In this document: positions 52,888 through 60,915 of the stretch, piece by piece
Numbering within the stretch: position 1 is the stretch's first letter
Layout: each line of letters opens with the position of its first letter
Origin: Phenylobacterium aquaticum
GTDB lineage: Bacteria; Pseudomonadota; Alphaproteobacteria; Caulobacterales; Caulobacteraceae
NCBI GenBank assembly: GCA_947378305.1
Contig: CANCJJ010000011.1
Span: 16,283-80,282, forward strand
Length of the DNA stretch: 64,000 nucleotides
Direction of reading: 5' to 3'
The notes under the pieces: model-generated
The model's database searches: none
What the model was told of the DNA's origin: nothing
The model's input: the letters and a program-made list of their open reading frames with translations, nothing else
Program-made: the position numbers and the translations under genes

Positions 52888-54186
52888 TTAACGACCTTGC
52901 GAGGGCTGGCAACTGTCGGGTTCGGGCGGTGCAGACGGGTTGAGGATGAGGCGCCAGAAGTCTGGGTTCGTCGCAGGGATCGGGATCAGCTTGCCCGGCG
53001 ACCTCTGCTCAGGCGGTCGTATCCCGGTCTGAATAAGCTTTCTGACGTCATTTCTCAGGGATTGATCGGCCACATAGGCATCATGCTTAAGGCTGAGGAA
53101 AGCAAAGTCTCCCGCTGTTCCATCAATGGAGTCCACGCCCTTTTCCCTGAGTGGCAATCCGTCACTGCTGAGCTGGCCGGCCCGGGGGGTAAAGTTCAGC
53201 CCGTTTACAAAACGGGAAATGAACAGGGGGATGTCCCGATTATTGGCGTAGAGGGTTACCCCTTTGAACATGGGCGTAACCTCCGGAATCAACTGATGCG
53301 CCAGGTCTTCCGCCAGATCTGGAGAGGCCAGGATCAACTGATCAAACGGATCCCGCGGACCTTGCCTCCTGCTGCCATCTAACGCGGCCGCCCGTGCCAT
53401 TCGCGCAAGGGACTCGAGCACGAGATCATTCCCCTTGCTATGAGCGATTATGGTGAGGTTTTTGACGTTCGGATTGGATGTTATAAGTGTCAGATAATGC
53501 TGAAAATATTTCTCTGATATTCTAACACTGTCATAATCATAGTTGTAGGCCAGAATTTTGCCGCGAGATGGCCAGCTATAGTGAAATACGGGGCCTTTTA
53601 TATTGAAATCATTGGCAAGCTGGGCGGTACGGTAGAGGCCCGCCTCAAAGGTTGTATTGTAGCCATGGACGAATAAAAGCGACTGCTCGCCATGATAAGC
53701 TTCAATTGCTGCCCGAAATTCATCTTCCGACAAAATGGTTAGCGGCCGTTTTAGGACAAGATGTTTTTCACCATTCTCCCGTTCAAGGCTAACTGTGAAC
53801 AAGACGGTGGGGCGCTCTGTTCGCCCGCAACTGTGCTGGGGCGGGATGGTGATATATGCCTCGCCCAGCGTAAGCTCTTTATTGCGCAAATACCCAAAGC
53901 CGCCCGGACTCTTCACGTCAGCCAAGCGGTCTGTGCCGAACAGGATTTTTATCCCAGGAACGCGCGGCTGTGACGCGGCGTTGTCAACATCTGGAGTTGT
54001 CGGCGCGACAGGTTCGCTTGCGACTGGCGGCGGCGGCGGCGGCGGCGGAAGAGTGACTGTGTAATCTGTCGACCCGCCTGATGTCGGTTTGGGCTTGAAT
54101 GACGCACATCCCGACAAGCCAATTGCCGTTATGACCAGAACAAGTCCAAGTGTCTTGGCGGCAAAATGTTTCCGGTAGAACAACAT
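52888..54186 (-). CDS. DUF900 alpha/beta hydrolase lipoprotein
   Basis: The 432-residue protein has a lipoprotein signal with lipobox IGLSG|C (Cys27), a linker with eight consecutive prolines near residues 47-54, and a DUF900-type hydrolase domain. The domain starts VPGIKILFGTDRL and has SLLFVHGYNTTFEAGLYRTAQLAND, FHYSWPSRGKILAYNYD and the nucleophile elbow TIIAHSKGNDLVLESL. Lysine replaces the usual methionine after the serine. The acid lies in LASPDLAED and the histidine in SLKHDAYV. It is somewhat richer in A and T than its neighbours. It precedes the aminotransferase by 47 bases on the same strand. Probable anchored esterase. Confidence 0.85.
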   Translation of the reverse strand: MLFYRKHFAAKTLGLVLVITAIGLSGCASFKPKPTSGGSTDYTVTLPPPPPPPPVASEPVAPTTPDVDNAASQPRVPGIKILFGTDRLADVKSPGGFGYLRNKELTLGEAYITIPPQHSCGRTERPTVLFTVSLERENGEKHLVLKRPLTILSEDEFRAAIEAYHGEQSLLFVHGYNTTFEAGLYRTAQLANDFNIKGPVFHYSWPSRGKILAYNYDYDSVRISEKYFQHYLTLITSNPNVKNLTIIAHSKGNDLVLESLARMARAAALDGSRRQGPRDPFDQLILASPDLAEDLAHQLIPEVTPMFKGVTLYANNRDIPLFISRFVNGLNFTPRAGQLSSDGLPLREKGVDSIDGTAGDFAFLSLKHDAYVADQSLRNDVRKLIQTGIRPPEQRSPGKLIPIPATNPDFWRLILNPSAPPEPDSCQPSQGR

Positions 54187-54258
54187 TAAAAGCGCCTATG
54201 TTCCGGCCACCCCTTCAGTGATCTTCGAGGGCATTCAAATTTTTGAAGGGATCAAAGC

Positions 54259-54274
54259 CTGCCCTGTTGGGCAG
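54259..54274 (-). terminator. candidate terminator behind the 36-residue protein gene
   Basis: CTGCCC and GGGCAG form a perfect 6-bp stem with a 4-base loop (read on the minus strand), 8 bases after the small gene's stop. GCTTTGATCCC follows, a weak T-tract only. Its place between the small gene and the DUF900 gene suggests the small gene is transcribed alone. Confidence 0.5.
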
Positions 54275-54282
54275 ACACTGCG

Positions 54283-54393
54283 TCAGCCAGGGTGTCCGGT
54301 GATGGCAATGGCGGCGACCACGAGCCCAATGCAGACACTGACGATCACGATGCCGAACTTCTCAAGCTGGAAGACCTTGTTGGGTTCTGACAT
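54283..54393 (-). CDS. 36-residue single-pass membrane protein, unrecognised
   Basis: A minus-strand ATG at 54393 is preceded by AGGAG with a spacing of about nine bases. The peptide has a charged start (MSEPNKVFQLEKFG, residues 1-14), one hydrophobic helix near 15-32 (IVIVSVCIGLVVAAIAIT) and a short HPG end. A stem-loop follows the stop. Coding evidence is the ribosome site, the membrane-helix pattern and the terminator; no family is recognised. It differs from CydX and from aa3-type oxidase subunit IV. It may be an accessory subunit of a membrane complex; partner unknown. Confidence 0.6.
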   Translation of the reverse strand: MSEPNKVFQLEKFGIVIVSVCIGLVVAAIAITGHPG

Positions 54394-54487
54394 GTCAATT
54401 TGCTCCTGAAACTTCGCGCCGGGTGGATCGCGGATGGGGACTGAATCAAAGTCGAAAATCAAAAAACCTAGGCAGGAATATATGTCA

Positions 54488-54510
54488 AACTTAATATTAA
54501 TATTTAAGTT
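54488..54510. promoter_or_regulatory. AT-rich nested palindrome upstream of MFS gene
   Basis: AACTTAA (54488-54494) and TTAAGTT (54504-54510) are inverted 7-base arms around an inner 8-base palindrome TATTAATA (54495-54502). TTAA occurs three times (54491, 54497, 54504), but no pair has the 7-base gap of a CtrA box. It lies 70 bases upstream of the MFS start and about 95 bases upstream of the divergent small gene, so it could be an operator shared by both. Confidence 0.45.
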
Positions 54511-54579
54511 GCCGAGTTGAAGTCCAGCCGATGGCCCGCAGGCTGGAGTGGGGATCGACTCGCCTTAAGGCTGGCGGCC

Positions 54580-55746
54580 ATGTCGAGTATTTTCCGCTTT
54601 GGGCTGATCTACGCAGCCATCTACACGGTGAATGGGGCCAGCACGCCCTATTTTCCGGTCTGGCTGCACCATCGTGGCATGTCGGGCCAGCAGATTGGCC
54701 TGATCCTGGCCCTGCCCATGATCTTGCAGATTGTGACGGCTCCCGGGCTTGCGGTCTGGGCAGACGGGTTTCGCCTGCGCCGGACTCCGATTGTCTTGCT
54801 GGGACTAGGCGCAGCGGCGGGATTTCTCGCCCTGATTCCCAACTGGGGCTTTTGGGGCTTTCTGGGCCTCTGGTTTGCGGCGGCCAGCCTGTTCATGGGC
54901 ATGTCTCCCCTGACGGATGTGATTGCCCTGTCACGGGCCCGGCGTGAGGGGTTCAATTTTGGTTTGCCCCGGGGCATGGGCTCACTGGCCTATATTTTTA
55001 CGGCGGTCATCGTCGGCAGTCTGATTGCGCGGCTGTCGCCGGAATGGGTACTGGGCTGGATGATTGTCGTGACCCTGGTCGCGGCGGCGGTCTGCCTGGT
55101 GGTCATGGCCCCCGACACGGTCCTGGGGACGGAGCCACCGGCCAGTCTGGGCGAACGTCTGTCGGGTCTTAAATCCCTGCTTATGGATCGTAGATTCATG
55201 CTGGCCATGGTCTCGGCGGGGCTCATCCAGTCGGCCCATGCCTTTTATTACGGCTTCTCCGCGCTGGTCTGGAAGGGCCAGGGTCTGCCCGAAAACCTGA
55301 CCGGTCTCTTGTGGGGCACGGGGGTGGTTGTCGAGGTGGGATTCCTTTGGTTCATGGCACCCTGGCAGCGTCGGATGGGGCCGCGTAACCTGCTGCTGCT
55401 GGGCGGGGTGGGGAGCATTATTCGCTGGACCGCCCTGGCATTTTCCCCGCCGCTCTGGGTGTTGTTTCCCTTGCAGGCCCTGCACACCTTCAGCTTTGTG
55501 GCAACTTTTCTGGCCTCAATCCAGCTGGCTGAGCGCCTCTCCGGCCCAAGAACGGCGTCCAGCGCCCAGTTGATCAATGCGGCCATGCAGGGCGGAATCT
55601 TGTGTGGCCTGGCCATGATCGTTTCAGGCCGGCTGTTTGATGCCGTCGGCGCCAGGGGGTATCTGGCCATGACCCTCATGGCGGCGGTCGGACTGGTGGG
55701 GGCGCTCCAGCTCTCTAAAGAGAAGGATCTGGAGGCCTATCCATAG
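54580..55746 (+). CDS. MFS transporter, HcaT/NUP-like
   Basis: The 388-residue protein has twelve membrane segments. The N-terminal half has ASTPYFPVWLHHRGMSGQQIGLILALP and WADGFRLRRTPIVLLG, then FFMGMSPLTDVIALSRA-like sequence near residues 102-120 and GLPRGMGSLAYIFTAVIVGSL. This arrangement is typical of the HcaT-like (phenylpropionate permease) branch of MFS_1. The ATG at 54580 is preferred; the frame is open to 54517 without family resemblance. Substrate unknown. An MDR oxidoreductase gene follows 46 bases downstream and may be coexpressed. Confidence 0.83.
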   Translation: MSSIFRFGLIYAAIYTVNGASTPYFPVWLHHRGMSGQQIGLILALPMILQIVTAPGLAVWADGFRLRRTPIVLLGLGAAAGFLALIPNWGFWGFLGLWFAAASLFMGMSPLTDVIALSRARREGFNFGLPRGMGSLAYIFTAVIVGSLIARLSPEWVLGWMIVVTLVAAAVCLVVMAPDTVLGTEPPASLGERLSGLKSLLMDRRFMLAMVSAGLIQSAHAFYYGFSALVWKGQGLPENLTGLLWGTGVVVEVGFLWFMAPWQRRMGPRNLLLLGGVGSIIRWTALAFSPPLWVLFPLQALHTFSFVATFLASIQLAERLSGPRTASSAQLINAAMQGGILCGLAMIVSGRLFDAVGARGYLAMTLMAAVGLVGALQLSKEKDLEAYP

Positions 55747-55792
55747 CGCCGTGAGCCGGTCTATGGTCCGGAAAAGACTGTGGGAGAGAAAC

Positions 55793-56809
55793 ATGCGCGC
55801 ACTTGAAGTTGCAGAACCCTGGGGCCTGGATGCGATCCGGGTTGTCACCCGTGAGGCCCCTGTCCCCGGTCCCGGCCAGGTGCTGGTGCGGATGAAGTCC
55901 GTCTCCCTGAACTATCGCGACCTGCTCATGGTCAGCGGCATATATGGTCGCGGTCCGACCATGGGCGGGTCCATTACGCCCTTTTCGGATGGTTGCGGCT
56001 ATGTCGAGGCTGTGGGTGAGGGCGTGACCCGCGTGGCGGTTGGGGACCGGGTTGCGACCCTGTTTTTCCAGAACTGGGTGTCTGGTCGTCCTACCCTTGA
56101 AAAACTCTCCTCAGCCCTTGGATTTCCAATTCCGGGAGCCGGGGCCGAATTGCAGGTCTTTTCCCAGGAGGGCGTGTCCAGGGTTCCGGACGTCCTGACC
56201 GACCAGCAGGTGGCAACACTTCCTTGCGCGGCCCTGACAGCCTGGCGTGGTTTGTTCGAAGACGCCCGGCTGGAGCCTGGCGACACGGTGGTTCTGCAAG
56301 GTACCGGCGGCGTCTCGATTTTCGGTCTGCAATTTGCCAAGGCTGCAGGCTATCGCACGGTGATCACCTCGTCGTCCGACGAGAAGCTGGCCCGGGCCAA
56401 GGCCATGGGGGCCGACCATCTGGTCAATTATCGCACCACCCCGGACTGGTCAGGTCCCGTTCGGGCGGCGACGGGGGGCCAGGGGGCTGACTTCATCATG
56501 GAAGTCGGCGGGGCAGGCACCATCCAGCAAAGTCTCAAGGCCGTGCGGATCGGTGGCCATGTCGCGATCATTGGCGTGGTGGCGGGGGCGGGTGAGGGGG
56601 TTAATCCCGGAGCCCTCATCGGCAATAGTGCCCGGCTTCAGGGGCTTTCGGTGGGGTCCCGGGACATGTTCGAGGCCATGTGTCGGGCCATTAGCCTGCA
56701 CGGGATCACCCCCGTGGTGGACAAGGTCTTTGCCTGGACGGATGTGAAGGCCGCTTTCGAGGCCATGCGCGGCGGCGAGCACTTCGGCAAGATTGTTCTG
56801 GAGTTTTAA
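55793..56809 (+). CDS. MDR-superfamily NAD(P)-dependent oxidoreductase
   Basis: The 338-residue protein has the MDR layout: an N-terminal GroES-like domain with PGPGQVLVRMKSVSLNYRDLLM and PFSDGCGYVEAVGEGVTRVAVGDRV, and a Rossmann domain with VVLQGTGGVSIFGLQFAKAAG, a GxGGVS cofactor loop. The usual catalytic zinc cysteine is absent at the NYRDLLM position, so it is of the zinc-free, quinone-reductase-like type. The ATG at 55793 follows GGGAGAGAA; the frame is open to 55751. Substrate unknown. Confidence 0.88.
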   Translation: MRALEVAEPWGLDAIRVVTREAPVPGPGQVLVRMKSVSLNYRDLLMVSGIYGRGPTMGGSITPFSDGCGYVEAVGEGVTRVAVGDRVATLFFQNWVSGRPTLEKLSSALGFPIPGAGAELQVFSQEGVSRVPDVLTDQQVATLPCAALTAWRGLFEDARLEPGDTVVLQGTGGVSIFGLQFAKAAGYRTVITSSSDEKLARAKAMGADHLVNYRTTPDWSGPVRAATGGQGADFIMEVGGAGTIQQSLKAVRIGGHVAIIGVVAGAGEGVNPGALIGNSARLQGLSVGSRDMFEAMCRAISLHGITPVVDKVFAWTDVKAAFEAMRGGEHFGKIVLEF

Positions 56810-56857
56810 GGTCCGAAAACCGCGAGACTTTTGCGCGGGCTCAGTCGATGATCGGCC

Positions 56858-58348
56858 ATGGATCCAGATTCAGACGCCAGCTATCGGGCCTTCACCCAGC
56901 GCGACTCCAGGTTTGACGGTCAGGTTTTCGGGGCCGTGCGAACCACGGGGATCTATTGCCGTCCGGTCTGTCCGGCGCGGACGCCCAAGCCTGAGAATGT
57001 CACCTTCTATCCGTCGGCGGCCGCGGCCCAGGCGGCTGGATTTCGGCCCTGCCTGAGATGTCGTCCGGAATCCTCGCCAGATCTCGGGGCCTGGCACGGC
57101 AGTTCCGGCACCGTGTCCCGCGCCCTGGCCATGATCGAACAGGGGGCCATGGACGAGGGCGATGTGGACGGTCTTGCGGACCGGCTGGGCGTCGGCGCGC
57201 GTCATCTCAGGCGGCTGTTTCGCAAACACCTCGGGGCCTCGCCCGTAGCCGTCGCCCAGACCCGGCGTCTGCTTCTGGCCAAGCAGTTATTGCACGAGAC
57301 GCGACTGCCCATGACCGAGGTTGCCCTGGCCTCTGGCTTTGGCAGTGTGCGGCGCTTTAATGAGACCTTTCAGCAGGTGTTTGATCGGCCACCTGCCGCC
57401 CTGCGACGGCTTCAGGGCGGCGATGAGCTCGGGGGCGGTAGCGTCTATCTGCCATTTCGTGCGCCCTATGACTGGCCCGCCCTGCTGGGATTTCTTGAGG
57501 CCCGCGCCATTCCCGGGGTCGAGCGGGTGCAGGATGGCAAATACGCCCGGACCCTGTCGGTGCGCGGCATATCCGGCTTTGTTACGGTCGAACTGGCGGA
57601 TCGCGATCGTCTGAAGGTGGGCCTCCTCTTTTCCCGGGTTGAGGTCTGGGCAAGCGTGATTGCGCGCATCCGGCGAGTCTTCGACCTGGCAGCCAATCCC
57701 CAGCTGATTGGCGATGACCTGTCCCGGGACCCGACCCTTGCCCCCCTGGTCCGTCGCCGTCCCGGCTTGCGTGCGCCCGGGGCCTGGGATGGGTTCGAGC
57801 TGGCAGTCCGGGCCATATTGGGCCAGCAGGTCACGGTCACCGCGGCCCGGAACCTGGCCGGGCGACTGACGGCGGCCTATGGCGAGGCCTTTACCGACCC
57901 GGCAGGTCAAGCCCTGGGCCTGACCCGACTGTTTCCGCGCCCAGAGGCCCTGGCCCTGCTGGACGAAGACCAGCTTCCCATGCCGCGGGCCCGGGGCCGG
58001 GCCTTGAAGGCCCTGGCCGGATTTGCCATGTCAGAGCCTGAGACCTTCCGCCCGGGGGCCAGTCTGGACGCTTCGGTGGCCCGCCTCGTAGCCCTGCCGG
58101 GGATCGGGGACTGGACAGCCCAGTATATCGCCCTGCGCGCCCTCGGTGAGCCTGATGCCTTTCCGCATACGGACCTGGCCCTGCGCCGGGCCTTCGAGAC
58201 CGAGGCCGGGGAGCGACCGAGCCCGGAGGCCCTGCTGGCCCGAGCGGAGGCCTGGCGTCCCTGGAGAGCCTATGCCGCCTCCCACATCTGGGCTCAGGAT
58301 GCCGAGGGCCTCCGGATTTCCGACCAAGATTCGCCCCAGACTTCATAA
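56858..58348 (+). CDS. alkA: Ada-AlkA fusion: alkylation sensor and 3-methyladenine glycosylase
   Basis: The 496-residue protein combines three modules. The N-terminal Ada metal-binding domain has Cys34, Cys38, Cys65 and Cys68 (GIYCRPVCPAR and FRPCLRCRPE); in Ada the first is the methyl-phosphotriester acceptor. An AraC-type double HTH follows near 83-185 (LADRLGVGARHLRRLFRKHLG, MTEVALASGFGSVRRFNETF). The C-terminal half is an AlkA-type glycosylase with AILGQQVTVTAARNLAGRL and the HhH LVALPGIGDWTAQYIALRAL, including the catalytic Asp after FPHTD. It likely senses methylation and removes N-alkylpurines. ogt follows after 16 bases. Confidence 0.93.
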   Translation: MDPDSDASYRAFTQRDSRFDGQVFGAVRTTGIYCRPVCPARTPKPENVTFYPSAAAAQAAGFRPCLRCRPESSPDLGAWHGSSGTVSRALAMIEQGAMDEGDVDGLADRLGVGARHLRRLFRKHLGASPVAVAQTRRLLLAKQLLHETRLPMTEVALASGFGSVRRFNETFQQVFDRPPAALRRLQGGDELGGGSVYLPFRAPYDWPALLGFLEARAIPGVERVQDGKYARTLSVRGISGFVTVELADRDRLKVGLLFSRVEVWASVIARIRRVFDLAANPQLIGDDLSRDPTLAPLVRRRPGLRAPGAWDGFELAVRAILGQQVTVTAARNLAGRLTAAYGEAFTDPAGQALGLTRLFPRPEALALLDEDQLPMPRARGRALKALAGFAMSEPETFRPGASLDASVARLVALPGIGDWTAQYIALRALGEPDAFPHTDLALRRAFETEAGERPSPEALLARAEAWRPWRAYAASHIWAQDAEGLRISDQDSPQTS

Positions 58349-58364
58349 GCCAAGGACCAGGACC

Positions 58365-58901
58365 ATGCCGCTGACGACTCCGCCTGCCTCAAGGCCCCGC
58401 GACCTCCTGTCAGGCCGGATCAAGAGCCCCCTGGGCGAAATCCTGATTGTGGTGGATGAGACCGAAACCTTGCGCGCCCTCGACTTTGCTGACTTTGAGG
58501 ACCGGATGGTCCGGCTGCTGGGCCGCCATTACGGTGACCTGGCGCGGCGCGAGGCCGAGGTGCCTGGTACTGTGTCCGGGGCGCTTGAAGCCTATTTCGA
58601 CGGGGAGCTGAAGGCCCTGGAGCCCCTGTCCGTCGCAACCCACGGCACAGACTTCCAGCGAACTGTTTGGGCAGCCCTGCGCACGATACCGACCGGTCAG
58701 ACAGACAGCTATAAGGGACTGGCCGGTCGCATTAACAGGCCGACCGCCATGCGGGCGGTTGGGCTGGCCAATGGGGCCAATCCGATCGCCCTGGTCGTCC
58801 CCTGTCACAGGGTGATCGGAGCCGGGGGGAGCCTGACGGGCTATGCAGGCGGTCTTGCGCGCAAGGCCTGGCTGCTAAAGCATGAGACTGTCGTCGTTTA
58901 G
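58365..58901 (+). CDS. ogt: Methylated-DNA--protein-cysteine methyltransferase
   Basis: Ogt transfers the methyl group of O6-methylguanine to its own cysteine in a suicide reaction. The 178-residue protein has the active-site IALVVPCHRVIG with Cys147, preceded by DFQRTVWAALRTIPTGQTDSYKGLA and the arginine finger region PTAMRAVGLANGANP, all in the standard order. The ATG at 58365 lies 16 bases after the Ada-AlkA stop. The frame is open to 58146 only as a shadow of that gene. Together the two genes form an alkylation-damage operon, with the Ada-type protein as probable regulator. Confidence 0.94.
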   Translation: MPLTTPPASRPRDLLSGRIKSPLGEILIVVDETETLRALDFADFEDRMVRLLGRHYGDLARREAEVPGTVSGALEAYFDGELKALEPLSVATHGTDFQRTVWAALRTIPTGQTDSYKGLAGRINRPTAMRAVGLANGANPIALVVPCHRVIGAGGSLTGYAGGLARKAWLLKHETVVV

Positions 58902-58905
58902 TCCC

Positions 58906-60792
58906 CTAGTTGCGTTTGACTTGGGGCGTAAACCAGATGGGTGAGCCCCAGGCGCGCTCCTGGATCATGGGTGTCGGACCTGTGGGAATAGCCATGTGGT
59001 TGCGTGTCGCCAGCAGGGTGCTCCAGCGCGGCGTGGGCAATTCCAGGACCCTGGCATAATAGAGCCCCGGCTGGGACGGGTTGAAGTCGGGGTCCGTCCA
59101 GGTTCCAGACAGGGTGGCGCTGCCCTTGGCTCCCGCCGAGGTCAGGGCATTGTAGACCCTTTCGTGGGCCCCATCGGGCCCCAGCCAGACCTTTACGACC
59201 TGAACCCGGTCGAGGCTGGCCCCGGTCGGGTCCTTGGCGGCCTGGATCAGGAACCGGGGCGCAGAGGCCCCTGACGGTCGGCCCGGAAGATCCTGGCCCA
59301 TGGGAACCCCTTCGGCATAGGCTCGGCTGACCCAGTCCTTGCGGGACAGGCTTGTCTTGGTAAACGTCCAGCCCCCGAACATTCGCACCCTTATGCGGGT
59401 CCCGGACGTCGCAAAGGTCTCCTTGCGTCGCAGGGCGGCAAAGATCGAGGGACGGTCATTGCGTTCGGCCCAGACCCCGGTAATGGCCGCAGAGCTGCCC
59501 TGAAGCGGGTCGTTCTCCCGCTGGCCGTTCGGGCGAATGGTCTTGGCGTCATCTGTAAGTCCAAGGGCCCGGCGCAGCGGATCGCCGGTCAGGTCCATGG
59601 TCCGGGTATCGAGGCCGTAGGTTCCGGTGGCCGTCTGGTTCTCGTCGCTGACGCTCAGGCCGTTATGAATGTCCCCTGCACCAACGAAGCCCATGTGAAA
59701 GGGGTTGACCCCCACCTTGGCCTTGATTTCGAGGCCCCGGCCTAGTCCCTCGCGGACATAGGAGCCATGCTGGGTCGGTTTCGTCTGCCCGGCATAGACC
59801 CGGTCCATAATCTCAAAGCCGGCATACTCATCATTGGGCGACAGTTGGGGCGTGGTTTCCGAGGTGCCTTTGACCTGGGAAATTTCAACCAGGGGCTCAT
59901 TGAGAGCCTGGGCGCGTGCATAGATTGCATCCACCGGCTCGCCCTTCCAGGTCTTGTAACTGAAGTCCACCCCGTCGCTCAGATTGCTGTTGTGCGGAAT
60001 GGCCAGCACATCCTGTCCGCGGGCGCGGACGGATGCCATGAAGGCCCACAGGTCGCGCGGGTCATTGGAATCAATGGCCGAAAAAGGAGCCGGCGCATCA
60101 TCACCGCTGAAGAAGACATTGCGGTGGGTATGAACCCCGGTCCCGGGGCTGGACGTCCATTCATATCCGATCAGGGTGGTGAATTTCCCTGGGCGGTAAT
60201 TCTCGTTCGCGGCGCGTTTTTCAATCGTCCAGCCGTCCGCAGCGACTGCGGCAGCCGCAAAGTCCTTGGTGGCGTCGTTTTGGCCCCCGCGCATGGTCTG
60301 ACCGGCCAGAAAGAAGGCTGCACGCCCACCTGATTTGAGCATTTGTCCGATCTTGCTCAGGGAGAAGGGACTGGTCGGATTATCGAGCTGGCTGACCGCG
60401 CCCAGATATTCCGAGTGGTCTGTGACCGCCGCAAAATCGAGGGGCCAGGCCCTTTGTGCCGGAACAGGCACATCGCTGGTCCGCCCCTGCTCGGTCGCCA
60501 ACTGGGTCGGAGACACCATGACCTGCTCACCCCGGGCAAATTTGTAGGCCTGGTCTGGTGTTGTCTTGGTGCCAAATGTCCAAGCATCGAAGGACATGGT
60601 TGTGTGCAGGTGCAGTTCGCCAAAATAGACCTGCCGTTCCGCGGGCGCGGCCCTGTATCCCGCCGGGGCCGGTATCGGGGTGGCCGCCTCAGCGGCCTGA
60701 AGTCGGTGGTGGCCGGAGGACTCCATCGCGGCCAGAGCCCCAGCGGCTATGAGCGTCAACAAGCCTGCACCTGCCAGGAATGTCTTGGTCAT
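58906..60792 (-). CDS. Secreted DUF3604 (PHP-like) protein
   Basis: The protein (628 residues from the ATG at 60792) has an N-terminal signal sequence (TKTFLAGAGLLTLIAAGALAA) and the DUF3604 pattern: VYFGELHLHTTMSFDAWTFG near residue 57, AVTDHSEYLGAV, IGYEWTSSPGTGVHTHRNVFF, AIPHNSNLSDG, GFVGAGDIHNG and a late FATSGTRIRVRMFGGW. The HLHT, DH, HTHRN, HN and DIH residues suggest a PHP-like metal site. Biochemical function of the family is not known to me. Starts at 60810 and 60819 are in frame. It converges with ogt, and the RTX gene lies upstream on the same strand. Confidence 0.87.
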   Translation of the reverse strand: MTKTFLAGAGLLTLIAAGALAAMESSGHHRLQAAEAATPIPAPAGYRAAPAERQVYFGELHLHTTMSFDAWTFGTKTTPDQAYKFARGEQVMVSPTQLATEQGRTSDVPVPAQRAWPLDFAAVTDHSEYLGAVSQLDNPTSPFSLSKIGQMLKSGGRAAFFLAGQTMRGGQNDATKDFAAAAVAADGWTIEKRAANENYRPGKFTTLIGYEWTSSPGTGVHTHRNVFFSGDDAPAPFSAIDSNDPRDLWAFMASVRARGQDVLAIPHNSNLSDGVDFSYKTWKGEPVDAIYARAQALNEPLVEISQVKGTSETTPQLSPNDEYAGFEIMDRVYAGQTKPTQHGSYVREGLGRGLEIKAKVGVNPFHMGFVGAGDIHNGLSVSDENQTATGTYGLDTRTMDLTGDPLRRALGLTDDAKTIRPNGQRENDPLQGSSAAITGVWAERNDRPSIFAALRRKETFATSGTRIRVRMFGGWTFTKTSLSRKDWVSRAYAEGVPMGQDLPGRPSGASAPRFLIQAAKDPTGASLDRVQVVKVWLGPDGAHERVYNALTSAGAKGSATLSGTWTDPDFNPSQPGLYYARVLELPTPRWSTLLATRNHMAIPTGPTPMIQERAWGSPIWFTPQVKRN

Positions 60793-60819
60793 CCGAGTGT
60801 CCCCATTCATGCCACCCAA

Positions 60820-60915
60820 TACGCGGCGGTCCCCGCAGTGACGCGAGTTATTTAGCTCTAAAAGCTAGGCTGCTCCGGGGTGGCTGTAAATGCTTTGGCA
60901 GTCTGGCCAGGGACC
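60820..60915 (-). other. gap between RTX gene and DUF3604 gene, weak hairpin
   Basis: A TAGCT/AGCTA stem with a 5-base loop lies at 60853-60867, behind the RTX stop on the minus strand, and may be a weak terminator. I see no strong promoter for the DUF3604 gene. Confidence 0.3.

Larger units (their letters stand above)
54187..54579. other. non-coding gap between DUF900 gene and MFS gene, with one small gene
   Basis: This 393-base stretch contains the 36-residue membrane protein gene (54283-54393, minus), a terminator-like stem behind it (54259-54274) and an AT-rich nested palindrome (54488-54510) ahead of the plus-strand MFS gene. The end of the gap is clearly richer in A and T than the surroundings. 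A TTGACA at 54484-54489 on the minus strand could be a -35 for the small gene, but no good -10 lies at the right distance. Confidence 0.5.

Noticed and set aside
54218..54409. Plus-strand 63-codon frame opposite the 36-residue gene
   Set aside because: No ribosome site, no hydrophobic pattern; the minus-strand reading has a ribosome site and a coherent membrane helix.
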